Source of the DNA: JBGSWC01 sp041752635
GTDB taxonomy: Bacteria > Planctomycetota > Planctomycetia > Pirellulales > Lacipirellulaceae
Assembly: GCA_041752635.1 (NCBI GenBank)
Contig: JBGSWC010000290.1
Location: forward strand, 1 to 19,020
DNA length: 19,020 nucleotides
Direction: 5' to 3'
This document shows positions 1-7,042 of the stretch, one piece after another. Under the pieces are notes generated by a model. That model saw nothing but the letters and a program-made list of their open reading frames with translations, had not been told where the DNA came from and ran no database searches. Position numbers and translations under genes: made by a program. Numbering within the stretch: the first letter of the stretch is position 1; each line of letters opens with the position of its first letter.

Positions 1-117
1 CCCTTCGAGTCGGATTACCTGCGTGTGACCCCGGCCCAGTTCGCAGAAATCCTCGGCGTCAAGCTCGACGAGAACGGCGATCCGCCACTTTCGTGGCTCG
101 ACAAGAACGAAGGCTGA
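1..117 (+). CDS. C-terminal 38 residues of an unrecognised protein (5' end outside window)
   Basis: Frame 1 is open from the first base to a TGA at 115-117. It encodes a hydrophilic tail that includes the stretches RVTPAQFAEILGVKLDENGD and PPLSWLDKNEG. I do not recognise the family. The acidic, Lys/Glu-rich end without a membrane segment suggests a soluble protein. The gene stops 62 bp before the start of the secreted-protein gene at 180, on the same strand, so the two could share a transcript. No terminator hairpin is visible between them. Only the reading frame and its normal-looking amino-acid composition support this entry. Confidence 0.5.
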   Translation, partial: PFESDYLRVTPAQFAEILGVKLDENGDPPLSWLDKNEG

Positions 118-179
118 TTGTTCGTTATTTGCATCGAATGCGACCAGTTCTTAAAATTTCCAACTTCAAGGAACTAGAG

Positions 180-878
180 ATGAAATTAACACTTTCCATT
201 GCACTCGGTTTGGCGATTTCTTTGGCTTATACCGCTCGCGCCGATGAAGCCAAACCAACCCCTGATTCGAATCTAAGCGGTGCAGCAAAGGAAATGTCTG
301 CGGCGAACACAAGCGATACCATGACGGTAGTACCTATTGCCGTCTGGTTCCCTGTACGCCCAGGCAAGTTGGTCGCAAACATCCCCGACGACCCTGCGGA
401 ATACAAGCTCTGTGATAGCTGGTTTACTTCCGCACTCAACGGAGTAGTTGGCGAAAACCCAGGGTTCAGTACCGAAATGGTGGGCGTCTTGCAAATCAAT
501 TCCAAGGCCATGATCGATAAGTACGAAGGTATCGGAGAATGCCGAATGACTTCGTTCACCGATTCGCTGGGGAACAGTTTGCTTGGGGACGTGGACGGTG
601 ACATCGACAGTTTCACGGCAGACCAAGGAATCCAAACCGATTCCACCGCTTGCGGAGGTACTTTCAAGATTTCGGGCAACTTATCACCCGCCCAGGATGC
701 AAAGTATGTGGTCGCTATCGCCTCGCAGTCAAACACCCCGAGAAGATCACGGCTATCGTCGTGCAAAACGGGAACGCTTACGACGAGGGACTCGATAACG
801 ATTTTTGGAAGCCGATCAAAGAATATTGGAAAGAACCTAAGAGCCAGACGAAGCGAGATGCAATTCGTAATCTATTGA
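180..878 (+). CDS. Hypothetical secreted protein with a chimeric, out-of-frame C-terminus
   Basis: The ATG at 180 was chosen because AAGGAA (168-173) sits 6 bases upstream and because it begins a clean Sec signal peptide: charged MK, a hydrophobic core at residues 5-16, and an A-R-A cleavage site before Asp22. An upstream in-frame ATG at 93 would overlap the preceding gene. The mature part (to about residue 178) is Cys-containing and acidic, with a GDVDGDIDSF stretch, and I recognise no family in it. From about base 716 the DNA is the coding sequence of an alpha/beta hydrolase read in another frame. The last ~54 residues are therefore an out-of-frame readout of foreign sequence, and the native C-terminus is lost. 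The gene is probably a broken remnant. If translated, it yields a 232-residue product with a basic Arg/Lys-rich tail. Confidence 0.5.
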   Translation: MKLTLSIALGLAISLAYTARADEAKPTPDSNLSGAAKEMSAANTSDTMTVVPIAVWFPVRPGKLVANIPDDPAEYKLCDSWFTSALNGVVGENPGFSTEMVGVLQINSKAMIDKYEGIGECRMTSFTDSLGNSLLGDVDGDIDSFTADQGIQTDSTACGGTFKISGNLSPAQDAKYVVAIASQSNTPRRSRLSSCKTGTLTTRDSITIFGSRSKNIGKNLRARRSEMQFVIY

Positions 879-1267
879 CCTACGACGCCACCAAATGGCA
901 ATACACCGATGGCGCAAAAGACCCGGAACTGGTCAGTCCCGACGGTGCGGCCGAAGATCAGTTCCTACTCGATCGTAAAGGTAACGACGAGATTCAGCTC
1001 GACTTGTTTCTGAGCTATGGCAGTAACCCGCCGCTATATGCGAGCTGGCAGGAATACTTCCGCAAGCATCAGCCGCCAATGCTCATTGCGTGGGGGAAGA
1101 ACGACAAAATTTTTCCGGCGGCGGGTGCGGAACCTTACAAGCGAGATCTAAAAACACTGGAGTTTCATCTACTTGATGCAGGGCATTTCGCGCTCGAAAC
1201 CAACGGCGATGAGATTGCGAAGCTGATGCGAAACTTTTTGGACAAACACGTGGCAAGCAAGAACTGA
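716..1267 (+). pseudogene. 5'-truncated alpha/beta hydrolase
   Basis: From base 716 (YRLAVKHPEKITAIVVQNGN) to the TGA at 1265-1267, the +2 frame encodes the C-terminal two thirds of an alpha/beta-fold hydrolase. It retains a candidate acid Asp in LIAWGKNDKIFP and the catalytic His in LLDAGHFALE. The N-terminal half is missing: the first strands, the oxyanion HG motif and the nucleophile elbow that normally lies just before YRLA. No start codon with a ribosome site precedes the homologous part, and an ATG at 650 would only add residues from the preceding gene read out of frame. I infer a deletion or insertion junction at about 700-716 that joined this gene to the secreted-protein gene. The protein cannot be catalytic in this form. 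Confidence 0.8.
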
Positions 1268-1330
1268 GCGGACGCGTTCGATTTCACAGGCAATCTGATC
1301 TCGGTAGGCTTCTCAGGAGGAGTTCAGGCA

Positions 1331-2155
1331 ATGAACATGATCACGACAAGCGATGGCATTCAGATTTTTTATAAGGATTGGGGCACCGGCCAACCAATCG
1401 TGTTTTCCCATGGCTGGCCGCTGTCGTCAGACGATTGGGATGCGCAGCTGATGTTCTTCTTGAATCATGGCTATCGGGTCATTGCCCACGACCGACGAGG
1501 TCATGGTCGTTCTAGTCAGACCGCTGACGGACACGACATGAACCACTATGCCGACGATCTTGCTGCCCTCGCGACCCATCTGGACCTACGGGATGCGGTC
1601 CATGTGGGACACTCAACCGGAGGTGGTGAGGTCGTGAGGTACCTTGCGCGTCACGGCGCTGATCGCGTGGCAAAGGCGGTCCTAATAAGTGCGGTACCGC
1701 CGCTCATGGTGAAAACGGCGGGAAATCCCGGAGGTCTTCCGAAAGCCGTTTTCGACGATTTTCAAGCCAAGCTGGCAGCAAATCGCTCGCAATTCTATTT
1801 GGGTATCGCAAGCGGTCCGTTCTACGGTTACAACCGGTCAGGCGCTAATGTGTCCGAAGGTGCAATCCGCAACTGGTGGCGCCAGGGAATGATGGGAGGA
1901 ATCAAAGCGCACTACGACGGGATCGTTGCCTTTTCCCAGACGGACTTCACGGAAGACCTCAAGAAAATCTCCGCACCAGCTCTGGTGATGCACGGCGATG
2001 ACGATCAGATCGTGCCCTACGCCAATTCCGGGCCGCTGACGGCCAGCCTATTGAAGAACGGTACGCTAAAGACCTACGCCGGTTTTCCGCATGGCATGCC
2101 GACGACTCACGCGGATCGGATCAACGAAGACTTGTTGGATTTTGTTGGTTCGTAG
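1331..2155 (+). CDS. Alpha/beta hydrolase, cofactor-free (non-heme) chloroperoxidase / arylesterase family
   Basis: This is an intact 274-residue soluble enzyme, the normal length for the bacterial non-heme haloperoxidase/arylesterase family. Members hydrolyse small esters and can make peracids that halogenate substrates non-specifically. The oxyanion segment is FSHGWPLSSDDW (residues 25-36). The strand-turn AHDRRGHGRS (52-61) is typical of the family. The nucleophile elbow GHSTGGGE gives Ser95, the catalytic acid is Asp225 in HGDDDQIVP, and the catalytic His is His254 in GFPHGMP. There is no signal peptide, so it should be cytoplasmic. The ATG at 1331 follows a strong AGGAGG (1315-1320). It lies 63 bp after the truncated hydrolase but belongs to a different subfamily, so it is not a simple duplicate. 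The physiological substrate cannot be read from the sequence. Confidence 0.93.
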   Translation: MNMITTSDGIQIFYKDWGTGQPIVFSHGWPLSSDDWDAQLMFFLNHGYRVIAHDRRGHGRSSQTADGHDMNHYADDLAALATHLDLRDAVHVGHSTGGGEVVRYLARHGADRVAKAVLISAVPPLMVKTAGNPGGLPKAVFDDFQAKLAANRSQFYLGIASGPFYGYNRSGANVSEGAIRNWWRQGMMGGIKAHYDGIVAFSQTDFTEDLKKISAPALVMHGDDDQIVPYANSGPLTASLLKNGTLKTYAGFPHGMPTTHADRINEDLLDFVGS

Positions 2156-3235
2156 GCCTTCTCCAATAAGCTCAAGATAACTCGCGATATAGAGGAAGCT
2201 CGACTCATCGGGACAACTCCGAGACGCATTAACTGGCGAAGCGTAGCATGCTCAGGAGGGCGTGTCCTTCGTCATTCAGTTCGGAGTCATTGGCGACACC
2301 CGATGGCCCCACGCAGGCAATCGCGAACCTGCGTCGGGTGCGCCCCCCTCGATGCTAATTCTCGCCTCGTTGTCGGTCAAACTTACGGTCGCCGCCCAAC
2401 TTGCAAACCCCTGAGAGCCCGTCTAACGCATCGCCCAGAAACGCGACCCAGTTTGTCGCCGAAGAGTGTTTGAACGCCACACGGTGCAAGTGGTGCGGTC
2501 GGCCTTAGCGGGTTGATGTGTTTTTGGTTGGGATAGCGTAACGCGGCACCGAAACTATTCGAGCCCTAGCGATTCTGACATCAAACTGCGACCTCATTAT
2601 GCAGCCGTACCGGAATGACGTTGCACCTTTTCGCCGGGGCCCAAGGCTCCGAAAATTTTGCCCCGAACCCCGCCGGTCGATCCGTTGCGGGTAATAGTTG
2701 GTCTCTGCGCGAAGTGGTCATACAGATTTGGTAAGCTGGGCGAGTTCGACTAAGGGCTCGTCAATTCGCCAAGTGAGTAGATTTGTCGCGGCGTAACTTC
2801 GAGACAAAACCGCTGGATGAAGTCGTCTAACCTGCGCCGGTTTTCATCTGAACACCTCAGCCCTTAGACAAAATCGCAGATCTTGACCTTCACGTGTGAG
2901 GAATAGGTCAACAGGCGGTGCTCTTGCTCGTATTCCCAATGATCTTGGGGCCGGGAAAGCGCCGGGATAAACCGGTTTGGAGTCAGGAATGAAAGAGTCC
3001 GACGAGAAAGACCTAGCCAGTCGTCTCGGCCCCACCAAATCACCCTCGCCCGTACGCTGACCACGGTAACGTGGTGGGTGTAGCATCGGCAAGAGTTACA
3101 GATAGGCCCAGCTATCGAACTCCACTCTCTCACCATTAGACAGGGCACAACTTCCGTGCGCCGACACTGGCCTGTCTGTGGAAGGCAATACGCAACGCCG
3201 CGCTTTGGCAAGCAGCGTCGCGGCATGGCGGAGTC
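2156..3235. other. Gene-poor stretch of about 1.1 kb without a convincing gene
   Basis: No open frame here shows a start with a ribosome site plus recognisable protein composition. The short frames on the minus strand are Arg/Pro/Ser-rich, as expected of chance frames. The one structured element I see is the long hairpin at 2297-2340. The region lies between an intact hydrolase and group II intron remnants, which fits decayed or mobile-element-damaged DNA. Confidence 0.5.
2297..2340. repeat. Long interrupted hairpin (possible terminator-like or REP-like element)
   Basis: CACCCGA (2297-2303) pairs with TCGGGTG (2334-2340), and inside it CGCAGG (2312-2317) pairs with CCTGCG (2328-2333). This makes a 13-bp GC-rich stem with an 8-base internal bulge on one side and a 10-base loop. 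It lies about 140 bp past the chloroperoxidase stop. There is no T-tract on either side, so a classical intrinsic terminator is doubtful. Confidence 0.55.
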
Positions 3236-3308
3236 GTAGAACCTGAGCATGTCGGAAAACTCCAAACGCGTCCTTTCGACTGGCGACCGGGCGGGAGATC
3301 CTCACGAC

Positions 3309-3330
3309 GCCTGATTCGATCGAATCAGGC
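3309..3330. repeat. Perfect 22-bp palindrome (RNA: 9-bp stem with GATC loop)
   Basis: GCCTGATTC (3309-3317), GATC, GAATCAGGC (3322-3330) is perfectly self-complementary. It lies 34 bases before the group II intron protein remnant at 3364. The simplest reading is an intron RNA stem upstream of the intron ORF. A protein-binding operator is the alternative. Confidence 0.7.
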
Positions 3331-3363
3331 CGGTCGGCGAACGCTTCAGGCGGTAAGGCCGAC

Positions 3364-3561
3364 ATGTACGTCGCGAGGAAGTCAGATGACTTTGTAGTAT
3401 CAACGAAACGAGCGAACAAAACTGGGACACCGGCGGCGGAGCTTGCGGAGGGGAGGAAGTCACCGAAGAGGAGTCAAGTTCGAATCGTCGTCGCACCTCA
3501 CACAGCGCCGGAGTTTGCGATGCCTAAAGCGAGCGAACATGCACGGCAGGTAGCGATCTAG
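3364..3561 (+). pseudogene. N-terminal remnant of a group II intron reverse transcriptase/maturase
   Basis: The 65-residue frame starts MYVARKSDDFVVSTKRANKT and continues with GTPAAELAEGRKSPK. From family knowledge this matches the conserved lead-in of many bacterial group II intron-encoded proteins (a SD..VP.KRANK..G.PAAE..EGR.SPKGN-type segment) that precedes the reverse-transcriptase domain. After SPK the match leaves this frame: the usual TQSR-like segment appears one base out of phase (a TQRRSL reading at about 3500), so a frameshift is present. No reverse-transcriptase motifs (such as YADD), domain X or endonuclease domain follow before the next stop or in the next kilobase. The protein is therefore reduced to its first ~65 codons and is non-functional. 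It lies upstream of a domain V/VI-like tail on the same strand. Confidence 0.65.
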
Positions 3562-3588
3562 CATCGCGACCGTCATCACGCAACGGAG

Positions 3589-3654
3589 GAGCCATATGAA
3601 GTTGTGCTTTACGAAAGGATCTGTGCAGGGGGCGACTGGCAACAGCCGTCCCTA
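3589..3654 (+). ncRNA. Group II intron 3' tail remnant (domain V/VI-like)
   Basis: GAGCC (3589-3593) and GGATC (3617-3621) enclose a segment of 33 bases, close to the 34-base length of a group II domain V. The GAGCC start is canonical, but the inner helix is degenerate. After it, from about 3628, comes a hairpin with a GCAA tetraloop (GACTG-GCAA-CAGCC, outer GGG/CCC), as expected for domain VI, ending CCCTA immediately before GTGCGCC. Domain V is too degraded to be catalytic. The assignment rests on pattern and position only. Confidence 0.45.
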
Positions 3655-3800
3655 GTGCGCCTGTGAAGGCGTTTGAATTGTCGGGTGAAAGTCCCGTCCA
3701 GGCTACCGTTACCAGCCTGTAGTCGAAAGTGGTAACTGCGTTGTCGCGAGACAAGGAGGAGAGCAACCTGAGACGAATGACCAGTCCGTAACCTATTGGT
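3655..3800 (+). ncRNA. Group II intron 5' end (domain I fragment)
   Basis: The segment begins with GTGCGCC, the usual bacterial group II intron 5' end (GUGYG). It holds three clean nested hairpins of domain I type: CGGG-TGAAAGT-CCCG (3682-3696), GTTACCA/TGGTAAC (3708-3714 with 3730-3736), and TTGTC-GCGA-GACAA (3741-3754) with a GNRA tetraloop. The text GAGGAGAGCAACCTGAGACG that follows is also familiar from intron domain I. The rest of the intron is not present downstream: there is no reverse transcriptase and no domain V before the permease gene at 4102. It is therefore a 5' fragment whose exact right boundary I cannot fix. It directly abuts the intron tail at 3589-3654. Confidence 0.75.
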
Positions 3801-3805
3801 GAACT

Positions 3806-3970
3806 CGATTCGGCCAAGCCTGTCACCTCCACCCCAAACAACGGTTCGCTTGAATTACCAGTGGCATATTCGCTGTAGTGTACGAGCGGTACGCCACTCA
3901 TCACCAAGCGTGATTCGAGACGCTCTGCGTGTAAGTGAGTCGGTTCACCTTTTTTCCTTCGTCGACGACG
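3806..3970 (-). pseudogene. Possible N-terminal fragment of a planctomycete-type surface protein
   Basis: Read leftward, this open segment gives a run of five Arg and two Lys, then GEPTHLHAERLESRLVMSGV and about 30 further residues. Planctomycete secreted or surface proteins often start with a basic tract followed by an LE.R.(L/M)-type motif, which is what suggested this call. There is no ribosome site, the upstream part is unconvincing, and the frame runs into the group II intron fragment. It is therefore at best a broken gene end. Chance coding is a real alternative. Confidence 0.25.
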
Positions 3971-4101
3971 CAAAGCGGCACTCCGACATGGGGTTTTCGA
4001 ATGGGCAACCGGTTCGGCAACGTTGTACTTGGTTTCCGTCGTGCCGGCCAGAGAATTAGTCGAAGTCGATGCCACATGCCACTTAGCTTTCAGGCAAGCG
4101 A

Positions 4102-4902
4102 TTACTCGCCAAACCAAGGGCTCACCTTTCGGCGGAGCAAAATCAGCAGCCGGTCGATCGCCAGTCCGGCGAGTCCGAGAATGATGAGATAGCTGTAGAC
4201 GATGTTCATGTTCTGCAAACGCGATTGCATGCGAAGCGTGTAGCCGAAGCCTTCGTCGGCGAGGGCAAATTCAGCAGCGATAAGAAAGACCATCGCCGGG
4301 CCAATTTGTAGTCGGGCGTTTTCGATGATGCGAGGCAGAATCTGGGGCAGCACTACTTCCCACACGACTTCGAAATGCGACGCTCCGAGCGTGTAAGACT
4401 TGAAGATCGTATTCTCATCGACATCTTTCTGGGCCGCTTGAGCAATCGATTGGGCCAGCGTCGGAAAAATACCAAAGGCGATCAGCGCCACAAATATCTG
4501 CACTCCAATGACACCAAAGAACACAAAGTAGACAGCGAGCATCGCGGTCGGCGGAATCTTGGCAAAAAACGAAATGGGGGGCATGAGCACTGCCTCGACG
4601 ATCGGCAGGCATCCCATCGCCAGTCCAACCACAAACGCCATCAGCACTCCCGCACCGACGCCCACTGCCAGTCGCCACGCCGAGGCTCGCACATCGGCCA
4701 AGAAATTGATGCCCCCTTCGCTGTGAATGATCCGCGACCACCCCTCTTTGAATTGCGAGAAATTCGGCAAGGTTTTGTTGCGCGGATTCTCGACGTGTGC
4801 GCGATGTGACATCCACGCGTAGCCGATAAGTAACACCACAAAACTCGCGACACCCAAGAGCACGCGACTGCGCAGGGAGATATTATGGCGAATCATCGGC
4901 AA
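4102..4902 (-). CDS. ABC transporter permease, NitT/TauT (SsuC/TauC) type
   Basis: This is a 266-residue inner-membrane permease of the BPD_transp_1 family, the usual length for nitrate/sulfonate/taurine-type importers. Hydrophobic segments lie at about 13-31, 75-98, 105-130, 132-155, 200-215 and 235-255. The cytoplasmic EAA-type coupling loop is around residues 168-192 (YTLGASHFEVVWEVVLPQIL), which contacts the ABC ATPase. It is the last gene of the leftward cluster, 81 bp after the binding lipoprotein, and the gap is occupied by an inverted repeat. The ATP-binding partner is encoded about 9 kb away and divergently (14177-15088), and no other permease is present. The transported substrate cannot be deduced: the family handles nitrate, sulfonates, taurine, thiamine precursors and others. 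Confidence 0.9.
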   Translation of the reverse strand: MPMIRHNISLRSRVLLGVASFVVLLIGYAWMSHRAHVENPRNKTLPNFSQFKEGWSRIIHSEGGINFLADVRASAWRLAVGVGAGVLMAFVVGLAMGCLPIVEAVLMPPISFFAKIPPTAMLAVYFVFFGVIGVQIFVALIAFGIFPTLAQSIAQAAQKDVDENTIFKSYTLGASHFEVVWEVVLPQILPRIIENARLQIGPAMVFLIAAEFALADEGFGYTLRMQSRLQNMNIVYSYLIILGLAGLAIDRLLILLRRKVSPWFGE

Positions 4903-4921
4903 CAGCCTTCTGGGGCGAATC

Positions 4922-4975
4922 CGTCATTCCCGCGCAGGCGGGAATCCAGATGCAGCGGCCTGCGCGGGAATGACG
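4922..4975. repeat. 54-bp inverted repeat with a dRS3-like core
   Basis: Perfect 18-bp arms, CGTCATTCCCGCGCAGGC (4922-4939) and its reverse complement (4958-4975), flank an 18-base spacer. Nested in the left half is ATTCCC-N8-GGGAAT (4926-4945), which fits the pattern of the 20-bp dRS3 repeats known from Neisseria and resembles REP/MITE-like elements. The left arm can pair either locally (8-bp stem with GCAG loop) or with the distal arm. It fills the gap between the binding-lipoprotein stop and the permease start, so it would lie in their shared mRNA. Confidence 0.85.
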
Positions 4976-4983
4976 CTGCACAC

Positions 4984-6072
4984 CTACTCACCATCCTGTA
5001 CCTTCTTCATGTACGAGCCGTCGAAATTGAGCTGAGAATCGGCGTCGCCGAACCCAACCGTCGGCTTCTCAGCCACGATATCGTGCGACACACAAAAGTC
5101 TACAACCATCGGCATGGTCTTTTCCTTAAACTCGGCCTTCTCAAACAGCGCGATTCCTTCTGCCGGAGTTTTGTACATCTGCGTCTCTTCGACGACGACT
5201 TCCATGTCTTCGACGCCGAGGCTCGAGAACTTCTCGCCTAGGGCCTTGAGCGTTTCGTCGTGGGTCGCGTCATCGGCAATCATCTTGTTGACTTCGTAGA
5301 ACGCATCGATGAGGGCACAAGCAAACTTATCGCCTCCTGGCTTTTCCAGCGACGCCTTGCTGACGACGACCATATCGATGATCTCTTCGGGGATCTGCCG
5401 CGAGTCGAACATCCGTTTCGAGCCCTCACGGTCGCGAAGCGTCTGCATTACGAACGGATTCCAAACCATGATCGATTTCACGTTGTCGTCGCCTCCTTGC
5501 ATTGCTTGGGCCGCGACACCTGGATCCATGTTCTTGAATTCAAAGTCGTCGGGGTTTTGATTTTGGAGCTCGAGACAACGCTCGAAGGCGTATTGTGACA
5601 CTGATTTTTCGAGACCGTAGGTTGGCACGCTCTTTAGACCCTCGATGTCCTCGATACCGACGGCGATACAGGCGTCAGCACCAACACTGGTCGACGTCGG
5701 CAAAATGGCGACCGAGTCGCGGCCCGTCGCTGGGGCGAGGCTGTCCATATTGGTCATGCAAACTGCGTCGACGGTCGAATTGCCATACTGACTCAAACAG
5801 GGATCGTAGTCGGCTTGCACAAGCACGACGTCGACTCCCCATTTCTTTTCGATCGATCCCAGCTTCCCTTCGGCCTTGTCGAGCAACCCTTTTTCGTGGG
5901 CGACGCCAAACACCGACCAACTCGGATATTCGCTCCAAGCAAGACTAAAAGAAGGAGTCTCGCCTCCGGGGGCTCCACCGCCACCGCCGCCACCGGGGTT
6001 GGTCTTTGTACCGCCACATCCGGTGCAAATCGCGAGGGCAACGATGCAACAGCCTATCAATGTGTACTTCAT
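4984..6072 (-). CDS. NitT/TauT-type ABC substrate-binding lipoprotein
   Basis: This 362-residue protein starts at the ATG at 6072, with GGAGA about 5-8 bases upstream. A longer frame would add 24 residues before the signal sequence. The N-terminus MKYTLIGCCIVALAICTGCGG is a lipoprotein signal with Cys19 as the likely lipidated residue (the Cys at -3 is atypical). A Gly-rich linker follows. The body has NMT1/TauA-like features: SLAWSEYPSWSVFGVAHEKG near the start, a VDAVCMTNMD segment, and a VWNPFVMQTL segment. Together with the permease and the divergent ATPase it supplies the parts of an importer. It lies 86 bp downstream of pspA. Its Cys content (residues in PCLSQYG, DACIAV, DFCVSH) is high for an exported protein. 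The ligand is unknown. Confidence 0.85.
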   Translation of the reverse strand: MKYTLIGCCIVALAICTGCGGTKTNPGGGGGGGAPGGETPSFSLAWSEYPSWSVFGVAHEKGLLDKAEGKLGSIEKKWGVDVVLVQADYDPCLSQYGNSTVDAVCMTNMDSLAPATGRDSVAILPTSTSVGADACIAVGIEDIEGLKSVPTYGLEKSVSQYAFERCLELQNQNPDDFEFKNMDPGVAAQAMQGGDDNVKSIMVWNPFVMQTLRDREGSKRMFDSRQIPEEIIDMVVVSKASLEKPGGDKFACALIDAFYEVNKMIADDATHDETLKALGEKFSSLGVEDMEVVVEETQMYKTPAEGIALFEKAEFKEKTMPMVVDFCVSHDIVAEKPTVGFGDADSQLNFDGSYMKKVQDGE

Positions 6073-6158
6073 GTCATGTTCTCCATTTTTCTTGGTTAGT
6101 CGGTTGACCAGCAGAAGTCGCGGTTTGACTGCGACGTTCAACACTAACGACGTATTCG

Positions 6159-6971
6159 TTAGTGTTCGGGAATTCTTGTCGGTTCGCGGTCTTTTGTTTC
6201 TGCCTCGGGTGCCTTTGAAGCCAGTCCGATGAGCGCGTCGAATTCGTCGTTGGCCTGGCTCGTCGAAGCAAATTCCATGAATTCAGCTTCCGCCTGTTTG
6301 GTGTCGAGGCCAGCCAGTTCGCGACTGACGCGGGCTTTTGCCGAAGCCTTCTGCCGCAGTTCGCGAAGTTCGCGTAGTTCTTCGCTGGTGCGATCTTCCG
6401 AGAGCCCCGTCATCAGGTCGGCGATCTGCTGTTCTTCCTTTGCAGAGAGAATTGTCGCAACAGCGTCGTGCTTTTCTTCGCCCAATTTTTCGAGATCACG
6501 CAATTGCGACTGGATCTGCAACTTGTGGCGATTCACATTCTCGAGCAACTGCTCGATATCTTGTTCCAGTTCAGTTGCGCGGGCCTGCTTCTCCGCGAGC
6601 GTGCTGGTGAAGTCACTAAAGGCTGTCTGGCATTTTTGATATTCGGCGTCGGCCTTGGTCGCTTCGGGGTCGCCGCCGTGCCGCTCGGCGACTTGGCGAG
6701 CCTTGGCGGCAGCCCCCGCTTTGAGCTTTTCGAGCTTTTGAATTTCTTCGGTGATGGCCGTCAGTTTCTGCTTCTTCGACTCTTCCTGAGCAATCATAGC
6801 CGCGATTGCGTCTTTATACTGATTGATGCGGCTTCGCTTTTCGCTAATGATGCGGTCGTAATTGGCCGAAACAACCCCCGGATTCGACCGCAGCGTCTCG
6901 CTCGCTTTGTCGATGCGGAATGTTACGAGATACCAAACGGCACGAAAGTATTTGCCAACGGCATTGAACAT
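6159..6971 (-). CDS. pspA: PspA/IM30-family membrane-stress protein
   Basis: This 270-residue PspA/IM30 (Vipp1) homologue belongs to the ESCRT-III-like family that coats and stabilises the cytoplasmic face of stressed membranes. It opens with the family's short amphipathic N-terminal helix (MFNAVGKYFRAVWYLVTF), then an almost continuous charged coiled coil (about residues 30-205), including RSNPGVVSANYDRIISEKRS and QIQSQLRDLEKLGEEKHD. It is longer than E. coli PspA (222 aa), owing to an acidic Glu/Ala-rich tail ending in DREPTRIPEH. The ATG at 6971 is preceded by GAGGG. It lies between the two-TM coiled-coil gene and the binding-lipoprotein gene. No PspF-type enhancer-binding protein or PspB/C is seen, so regulation differs from the enterobacterial system. 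The family call is strong. The gene symbol is by family only. Confidence 0.88.
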   Translation of the reverse strand: MFNAVGKYFRAVWYLVTFRIDKASETLRSNPGVVSANYDRIISEKRSRINQYKDAIAAMIAQEESKKQKLTAITEEIQKLEKLKAGAAAKARQVAERHGGDPEATKADAEYQKCQTAFSDFTSTLAEKQARATELEQDIEQLLENVNRHKLQIQSQLRDLEKLGEEKHDAVATILSAKEEQQIADLMTGLSEDRTSEELRELRELRQKASAKARVSRELAGLDTKQAEAEFMEFASTSQANDEFDALIGLASKAPEAETKDREPTRIPEH

Positions 6972-7023
6972 GAAACCCTCGCTTCCTGAAACAAGTTTTG
7001 TGTACGCATTAGTGTATCGAACG

Positions 7024-7042
7024 TCGCCGAGCCTTTCGGCGA
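7024..7042 (-). terminator. Hairpin directly after the two-TM coiled-coil gene
   Basis: TCGCCGA (7024-7030) and TCGGCGA (7036-7042) form a 7-bp stem with a 5-base loop, starting on the base after the TAA at 7045-7043. On the transcribed strand no T-run follows, so it is more likely a weak or attenuating terminator, or an mRNA-stabilising 3' hairpin, upstream of pspA than a full stop. Confidence 0.45.

Noticed and set aside
227..766. 179-residue minus-strand frame opposite the secreted-protein gene
   Set aside because: The plus strand has the better start (AAGGAA spacing) and a real signal peptide. The minus frame shows no recognisable domain.
3524..4117. Whole 197-residue minus-strand frame as a real gene
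   Set aside because: Its left third is antisense to the group II intron head and tail and its start lacks a ribosome site. Only the short Arg-rich/LESRLVMS segment is kept, at low confidence.
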